NCBI RefSeq assembly: GCF_008000935.1
Contig: NZ_CP042831.1
Coordinates: 186,001-250,000 of the forward strand
DNA from: Flavobacterium alkalisoli
GTDB taxonomy: Bacteria; Bacteroidota; Bacteroidia; Flavobacteriales; Flavobacteriaceae
DNA: 64,000 bases
Direction: 5' to 3'
Position 1 is the first letter of the stretch. Every line of letters begins with the position of its first letter. Position numbers and translations under genes: made by a program. Of this stretch, positions 30,201 through 39,200 are shown piece by piece. Below the pieces are notes generated by a model. It was not told the origin of the DNA, made no database searches, and worked only from the letters and a program-made list of their open reading frames with translations.

Positions 30201-33200
30201 AAGCTGTTAGCTGAGTAGGCTCATCTATAAATATACCTGCTGATGTAATTTCACAAGTAATTTCATCCGTTACACTTACATAGTAAGTTCCTGTTGCTAA
30301 ATCTGTAAACACATTAGCTGTGCCATATGTAAACGGACCTGTAGCACTTGTAGAAATACCATATTGAAGTATACCGGTTCCTCCTGAAGCTGTTACAGTT
30401 ATTTCACCCGTTACATCACCAAAACATTCTATAGGTGAAGTCACTACAGCAGAATCTATAACAATAGGAGCCGTTGGATCAATTACAAAATCATCTGTTT
30501 GTATACATCCGTTAGTATGCTGTACATATGCTGTATAAGAACCTGCTGCAAGATTATTAAATACATTTGATGACTGATAATTTGTACCATCTACTGAGTA
30601 GGTAAGATCAGCAGCATTTAATGTTTGAGATGAAGTTACAGATATTGTCACTTCATTAGCAGGAACATTATTCGTACAACTGTAAGCCACAGTTGCCTCA
30701 GGTGTCATGTCTACACCCGGATTTATATATTGTTGTAGCGGCGGATTTACATTACAGCCATTTGAATCTCTAACATAAATATCAAAAGCTGTACCTCCTA
30801 CAAGGCCTGAGAAAGTATACTGAGTTCCTGTTACAGGAATATAAACAAGTGTATCATCAGTCGAAATACTTAAATCATCTATTGCAACTTCATAAGTCCC
30901 TGTACCTCCCCAAATATTTACAGTTATTGATGCATCAGAATCTCCTAAACATGTCTCATCCTGTAAACTTCCTAAATCAATCTCTGCTTCAAGAAGAGCA
31001 GGATTTAAAATTTCTACCTGGAACATTTGGAAACATCCATTTTGATCCTGAGCAATTACATCATACCAACCTGCAGGAAGAGCAGTAAACACATTAGTAC
31101 TCACAAATTGGTTAAGATAAGGTGAAATGGCATATTGTACAGTTCCTGTACCACCATTAGCGGTTACAGTTATGCTACCATTATTCTCATTATAACATAA
31201 TACATCAGTCTTTGCTACAGAAGCAGTAAACAATGTAGGTGAAGCAATATTAATAACCGGTGAAGTTTCCTCACAGTCATCACTTGTTACACGAACATAA
31301 TAATCACCTGCAGGTAGTCCTGAGAAAGTATTTTCTGCCTGTGGTCCAGCTATTACTGCGCTAGTACCATCCAGAAGTTCATAACTATAGTTACCTAAAC
31401 CTCCTGTTACATTTGCAACAATTGAAGCTGTAGATTCACCAAAACAGTTAATAACTGCACTGCTAAGATCAAGGTTTATGGTTAACGGCGGTACCGGAAG
31501 CACAGTAACCTCGTTAGAAAGTACTGCTGCACAGTTATTGCTGTCACGTACATAGATTTGGTAAGTACCTGCACCCACAGTATAAACTGTCTGGTTAGTA
31601 TAAGTTACACCATCCAAGCTATATTGATAAGTAGGTGTACCACCAGTTGCAGAAACTGTAATCTCTGCCTGAGTTGTACAGGTTAAAGTATCTGTAAGAT
31701 TTAAGAATGCCTGAATCGGATCCGGCTCATTTATAGTAACCGTAGGTGTTGTTAAATCACAACTCCATCCATCAGTTACAGTAATGCTGTAGGTACCTGC
31801 ACCAAGGTTATCAAACGTTGGTGATGTTTGTGCATCTGTACTAATAACTATTGTAGTACCTGCATCATCATATATATTAAGTATATACTGGTATACACCT
31901 TCACCACCTGTTACACCTGTTACATCTACTGTAGCGGTGTTATCACCATTACATAGTAACAATGTTGCAGAAGCATTGATCGTTGCCGATATCGGGTCCG
32001 GTTGTATTAGATCTATTGTTTGTGAAACTATACAACCACCAGCATCTCTAACATTTACAGTATAGTTTCCGGCAACAAGACCTGCAAACGCATTGTTTGT
32101 TCCGTATGGCTGAACAGTAGTTGCAGCTGTGTTGTTTATAAGCTCAAACTCATAAGAACCCCAACCTCCTGTTGCAGTTGCTAAAATTTCTCCCTGATCG
32201 TTTGTACAGGTAACGTTAGCCATTTCAGCAGCGTTAAGCACAAGCGGATCTGCCGGAGAGGCAACTGTAATATTATTTGACACGGCAGAACAGAAAGGAG
32301 AATCTGTAGCGGTAATTGTTACGTTTAAGTTACCTGCCGTTAATCCTGTTATTGTAAACGGATTTGTTGTTGTAGCACCACTACCTGTAGCTACAGTATT
32401 ACTTAATCCATCTGTAACCACATAGTCATAAGCACCGGTATATCCTGTTACTTCAATAGTAACAGTACCGTTTGCATCTCCAAAACATGTTACCTGAGTA
32501 GATACTGTGGCTTCAACCTCAATAGTATCATAAGGAGCTATAGTGTAAGGAGCAGTAGTAATTTCATAACATCCCGTTACATTATCTGTAACCTGGAAGT
32601 CATAACTACCCGGTGCAGAAAGAACAAAATCAGCTGTATATGTTCCCGCACCCGGAGTAACAGACGCTTGTGTACCAAGTGGCAGTAAATCAAAAGTGAA
32701 ATCTCCCGAACCTCCTGTTACCGTTATGGTAACTGTTTCGTCGTTAGTACATGTAATAGCTGTTTGTAATGTAGGTACTACACTTATTATTTCCGGTAAC
32801 GGATTTATTGTTAACGGGAATGTAGCCGTACAGTTATTAGCATCTTTTACTGTTACTGTTATATTTTGTGTAGTACCATTATCTACTACTTCAAAAGTAT
32901 TTGATGTAAAGAAGTTAGTACCATCTATACTATAAGTATATGGAGCCGTACCTGTACTTGCACCTACAATAGCTGTTATTGTTGATGTAGTTACCGCGTT
33001 AGTAACATCACACGCAAAATCTGTAGCTGTTGCCGTAAGTGTTAATGCATTAGGCTCTGTAATATTAATTATTTCCTGAGCCGTACAGTCTTTACCGGAA
33101 GTTACCGTTAATGTATAAGTACCTACTGCAAGACCTGTAAATATGTTTGAGTTTTGTACTACGGCAGGGTTAGTACCGTCGTTTAGTGTATATGTATAAA

Positions 33201-36200
33201 CAGGGTTGTTGTTAGAAGCCGGAAGGGTAACAACTATAGAGCCGTCATCTGCCCCATTACAGCTTACGTTTTGAGAAACATAAGTAAATGTAACCGGAGT
33301 TGGCGTTTCAAGTGTTACAGGTGCCGTAACGCTACAACCTGTTGTTGTATCTGTAATTTCTACGATATAATCGCCCGGATCCTGACCCGCAAATACATTT
33401 GATGGATTTGCTGCCACGATAGGGTTATTTGCCGTATCCTGAAGTTCATATTCGTAATTAGATGAACCACCGGTAGCAGTAACTGTAATTACCCCGTCAC
33501 TACCTGCACAGGTTGGCTGAGCCGTTACCGCAGGAGTAAAGTTAAGCGGAGGGTATACAGTAATTGTTTGTGTATCGGTACAGCCATTTACATCTCTAAC
33601 AGTTACATCATAAGTTCCTGAAACAAGGTTAGTATAAGTAAATGTAGTACCCGATTGTGCCTGGAATGCACCTCCGTTAAAGCTGTAAGTATAAGGAGGC
33701 ATCCCTGCTGTTGTAAGGTCTACCTGAACTGAATAGCTACCTTCGGCAACATCACATTGCTGTACTACAGAAAGTGCAATTACCGGAGAAGGATCTGTAT
33801 CTAATGTTATTGGTGCTGCTATTGGCTGAATACATCCGTAAGCATCCATAACATATACCATATAATCACCACCGTCAACATTAAATGTGTTTGATGATGT
33901 CCATCCTGCTGTAGCAGCCGTAGGAGGTGTAGCTACAGGAGCAGCCAGTATTAAATATTGATAAGATGCTGTACCGCCATCTGCAACAGCAGTTATAACA
34001 CCTGAATTTGCATTACAGTTTGCATTTGATACAACAGAAGCTGTAACTGTAAGCACTTCCGGAGATTCAGTTATTGAGAATTGTCCTGAAGCAGCACTAC
34101 AACCTGCATTTGCACCATCAACTTCTGTAAATAAAATAAAGTAAGTACCCGGAGCTAATGGTCCTATACCCGTTATTGTTGCCGGTGTTCCTGTAGTAAC
34201 AGGTGTTGAACCCGTTACTCCTGTTGGTTGGTTAGATTGTGCATAGTATACTTCATAAGTAACCTGAGTAGTACCTGCATCAAAATTATCTATAGTAACA
34301 TCTATATTACCATCCGCGTTACCTTTACAGCTTACGTTATTAATAACATCTATTATTGAAGTTAATGACGAAGGAGTATTTATAGGCTGATCTGCAGCTT
34401 TTACATAATAACATCCTGTTACGTTATCACGAACTACAAAAGTATAGGTTACACCCGGTATAAGCCCTGTAAATGTAGAGGTTAAAGGTGTACCTAAATC
34501 TGCAGCCTGCCAGTCACCTGCCGGAATATTTGCAGGGTCATTTTCTGTTGTTAAAACAGCAAAACTATAGTCGTTACTACTTACATCCGGATTTACAGTT
34601 ACTACTGCTGTACCACCCGTAGCACAATCTGAAGTCAATGTAGATATATCAATATCCATGTCCTCAGGCGGTGAAGCCATAATGATATCCTGCTCTATTA
34701 ATGTACAGCCGTTAGCATCAACTACAGTTACCTGATAGATACCGTAATCTAAGATTGCAAATGAATGGTCTTCGTTTGTCGTGGCCGTAAAGCTATCAGC
34801 ATATCCAAAGTTATTAGAAAGATAGTATGTAAACGGAGTTGTACCACCCGTTACATTTTCTATTATAATTTCACCTGCAGATACACCTGTACCAAGAGGA
34901 TCACAAGTAATAGGAACCTCAGTTGTATCAAAAGCAACAGCTGTAGGTTCTGTAATTATTACATTCGTTTGAGAATCAGTACAAGCATTTGCATCTGTTA
35001 CCGTAACAGTATAATTACCCGCAGGTAAACCTGTGGTTTGAGTAAAATAATCAGTACTTGTCGTAGTATTATAAACATTTATAGTGTAAGGTCCTGTACC
35101 GGTAGTGGTATCAACAACTACTGATAGCGCACCTGTGCTCTCGCCATTACATAAAATGTTTTGAGTTTGTGTTACTGAAGTTATAGACGGTAAAGTAAGC
35201 GGAGCTATAACAGTAGTGTTAGTTTCTGTTACACATCCGTTTGCATCTGTTATACGGAATCTAAATGACCCGTCTACAGCCGTCTGGTATGAAATTGAAG
35301 AACCTGTTACTGAAGCAGAAGCACCATAAGTAGTACCTCCGTCAGCAGAAACCTCATAAGTATAAGGAGATGTACCTCCATTAATAGTTACATCTATTTG
35401 AGCATCAGGTGATGCAGTACAGTCTAAACCTTTTGTAAAGGCAGCCATTGCAGTTAATGTAGGTGCAATGGTTTGTGAAACTGTATCTGTACAACCGTAA
35501 GCATCGGTAACTGTAATATTGTATGTATTTGGAGTAAGGTTGCTAAACACATTTGATGACTGGTCCGGAGCTCCGTTAAGTGAATATGTAAACGGAGCAG
35601 TACCACCTGTTACAGTAACTGTAAGTGAAGCGCCATTTGAATCATAACAAATATCAGAACCTGTTAATGAGGCTGTCAATGCCGGTGGAGTACTTAATGT
35701 AAACGTATCTGTTACTGTACAGTTGTTAGCATCTCTAACAGTAACAGTGTAAGTACCTGCCTGTGTTAAACCTGTAAATGAAGAACCCGACTGCGGACCT
35801 ACTGTAGAAAGGTCTGGTTGGGTTAAAATATATTGATAGCTACCCCACCCTCCTGATGCTGAAACAGAAACACTTCCGTTTGCCACACAGGTTATTGGGT
35901 TAGATGTAGTTGCTATTGTTAATACCGATGCAGGTTGGCTTATTGTAACCGTAGCCGTAGCCGTACAGTTGGTAACATTATCAGTAACCGTAATAGTATA
36001 TGTTTCGGCAGCAAGTCCTGTTAAAGGTATTGCTGTAGCTGTTGCAGAAGCAGATGAACCTACTGTTGCAGAAGCACCATTAACTATTGTATAAGTATAG
36101 TTAGTAGAGAAACCGCTTACATTAAAGTTAAGCGAACCGTCTGCTGCACCAAAACATGTAACATTGCTTACTGGCTGACCATTAACCGCAATAGGTGTTA

Positions 36201-39200
36201 AAGCGTTTATTGTATAGTTCTCGCTATAAGTACAACCTTTACTGTCTGTCACCATAAATGTATATGTCCCCGCACTAAGGCCTGCAAATACATTATTGGT
36301 ACCGTTATTAACTACTGCCGCAGCAGGAGCTGTTATCTGGTAAGTAAACGGACCTGTACCCGACACTACTGTTAAAGTAACATCTGAAGTTAGTGTAGGA
36401 CATGTTTGTGTTGTAGCACTAAATGTAAGATCTGTAGGCGGTGTAAGCGGATCTATTACAATTGAATTAATAACATATGTACATCCGTTAGCATCTTTAA
36501 TTGTAACATTATAAGTACCTGCTGTTAGTCCTGTAAAGCTAGTGGAAGAAGTAAAGTTAACCCCATCTACACTATACTGATATGGAGCAGCACCTCCTGT
36601 TATGGTTGCCGTATCAACAGTAATAGTCGCTCCCGATGAACCTGCAACTGTACAGTCATAAGGCTGAGTTACACTTGCAGTACCTCCTGTTATAGGGTCC
36701 GGTTCAGTAATAGTAAATGTAAAAGGGAAATCACACGATCTGTTACCTTTAGTTTGATGTAATATAACAGTATAATCTCCGGGTGGTAATCCTGTAAACG
36801 ACCCTGAATTGTTTGAAGCTATTACATTATCTAAATCATCCAGTAGCTGGAAAGAAACATTATATCCCTGAGTACTACCTATAGTATACACTATAGATCC
36901 GTTATTGGCACCATTACAGCTAACCATATTTACGGCTGTGGTATATGCCACATCAGGAACAAGATCAATAGTTACTTCGTTTGAAAGAACAGTACAGTTG
37001 TTTTTATCTACCATGATAAAAACATAATCTCCCTGTTGACCTATAGGAATATTAAATATCACACTCGTTTGGTAATCTTCAGGAGTAGGGTTTGCTAATA
37101 CTCCATTATAACTGTAAACAGCATAAAGATATGGCGTTTGACCTCCAGAAGAACTCATTTGAATATTACCTTCATCACAAGATATATGCTGTGAAACAGT
37201 TGCAGTTAAATTAAGATTATTTTCATTTAATATCGTAACTGTATTACTTACAGAACAGCCATCATCGGTAGTTACTGTATATGTATAAGTACCTGCATTA
37301 AGTCCGGAAAATGTATGGTTATTATCCATTAAAGGTCCGTGAGTAACATTATATCCTCCAGGTCCTGTTAAATTAAAATAGTACTGAGGCAACACATTTT
37401 GTGCTACCAACTGAATACTTCCTAAACCATTACATGTTATATTTTCAGCAACTACATTAACAGTAAGATTTCTGTTTTGAATACCTATATTATCTATAGT
37501 AAATTCACAATACGTATTACCCGGATTAGCATCAACCCCCTGTTGTCTGAAATTTACTGTATATGTACCAGCTGTAGCAATATCAAATGATGGTCCCATA
37601 CCATCAGTATAGTCATAAATAACAGTGTTAGTTGTTTGGTCTACCAGCTGATATTCATAACCTGCAGGAACATTAGTCACTGTAATATTACCATCGCTAT
37701 TACAAATAATGTTTTCTTTTGTAAACTGCGGGTCAAGGTTATTTTTATACACAAAGAAGTAGTAGGTAGCCGGACAACCATCATACATAACTATTAAACG
37801 GTACTGTCCCGCTGTATCAGCTAAATAGTTTGGCCCTGTAGCTACTTCATCCCATGTTCCGTTTGGACAAACTCTCCACGGACAATCATCCGGAAGCGTT
37901 TCTAATGTTGGACATGTTGGACATATTCCGGCTGGAGTTGCTAAACATGCACTTTCATCAAGTTTTTGCCAACTTATACTTGTTGCACCGCTTATTGCCG
38001 TCTGAATAAATCTTTCATCATCTATACCACATAAAAATATATTAGGTATAACACTGCTACTGCCTTCATTAGCACATGAAGCTAACTCATCGGCATAAGG
38101 GATAACCGGATTTGGATAAAGAGAACCAGAGTTGTTAACTATAAAATGTTCTACTATAGATACACAGGGAGCAATTGCAGTATTTTCAACGTAATACTCA
38201 CCTTCAAGAACACTCACTGTTTGAGATGTATATTGTACTCCTCCACCATCAAGAAGTGGAGTACCATCGCCATTAAACCATGCGTAAGTATCGTAACCGC
38301 TTGCAGCAGTAAGTACAACCGGATCGGCACATAAAATCACTGTATTTTCAAAAATACAATCATCAATGTCTACCAAAAAGTTTGATGGCCCATATTCACC
38401 AATACCACATAGAGCATCATAACTGTAAAAACTAGGATCATCAGATATTACTCCACTGTTTAATACACCCTGATATGTTGCATAAGCCTGGTTTTGTATT
38501 ATGTTAGAGCAGGCATCCTGTAATTCATTACAGGAGTTTACTACCTGTACCCTGATACCTATAACATATTCAAAATCTTCTTCCTCAACTAAATTATCGG
38601 GAATAGTAAATAAGATTTCCCCCGTAGTAGCATCATAGGTCCATGTTACACCAGGTGCACCACTCACATCAATAGATTCAAAAGTCGTGTTTATAGGTAA
38701 TATATCCCTAATCGTTGTATTAACAGCATCATCATTACCTATATTCTCAAATTCTATATAATAATCCAGTACCTGTCCTAAAGTTACATCTGCACCAGTT
38801 ATATCATTACCTGCAAGATCATGAACACGTTTAATAAGTTTGATTTCCGGCTCAATAATTTCAACGGCAAATGTTGCTAAAAAAGCACCGTAACCATCTC
38901 CCGATGTAGTAAGCGTTAATGTTGCTCCCGTTTCGTTATTAGGTATAACACTATTGCCCGGATTATTCATGTCAAACATGTCTAAGTCCAAACCTTGTGT
39001 GTTTTCGCTGTTTGGTGTACGTGTAGTTACATAAGCTCCATTATTAGTAATAGTAGAGTTAAAAAAGTTATTGTTAGGATTAAGTGTTGTAGCCATATTG
39101 GTATATCCGCCTACAGAATTAGCCTGAAACCTTAACTGATCACCTGTTAATCCTCTATCCCCTTCCAAAGCTGCAACACCCAACCTTGCGTTAACAGGCT

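Noticed and set aside
18930..30713. CRISPR-like tandem repeat array
   Set aside because: Units are 738 bp, contiguous, in one open frame, with no spacers and no cas genes.
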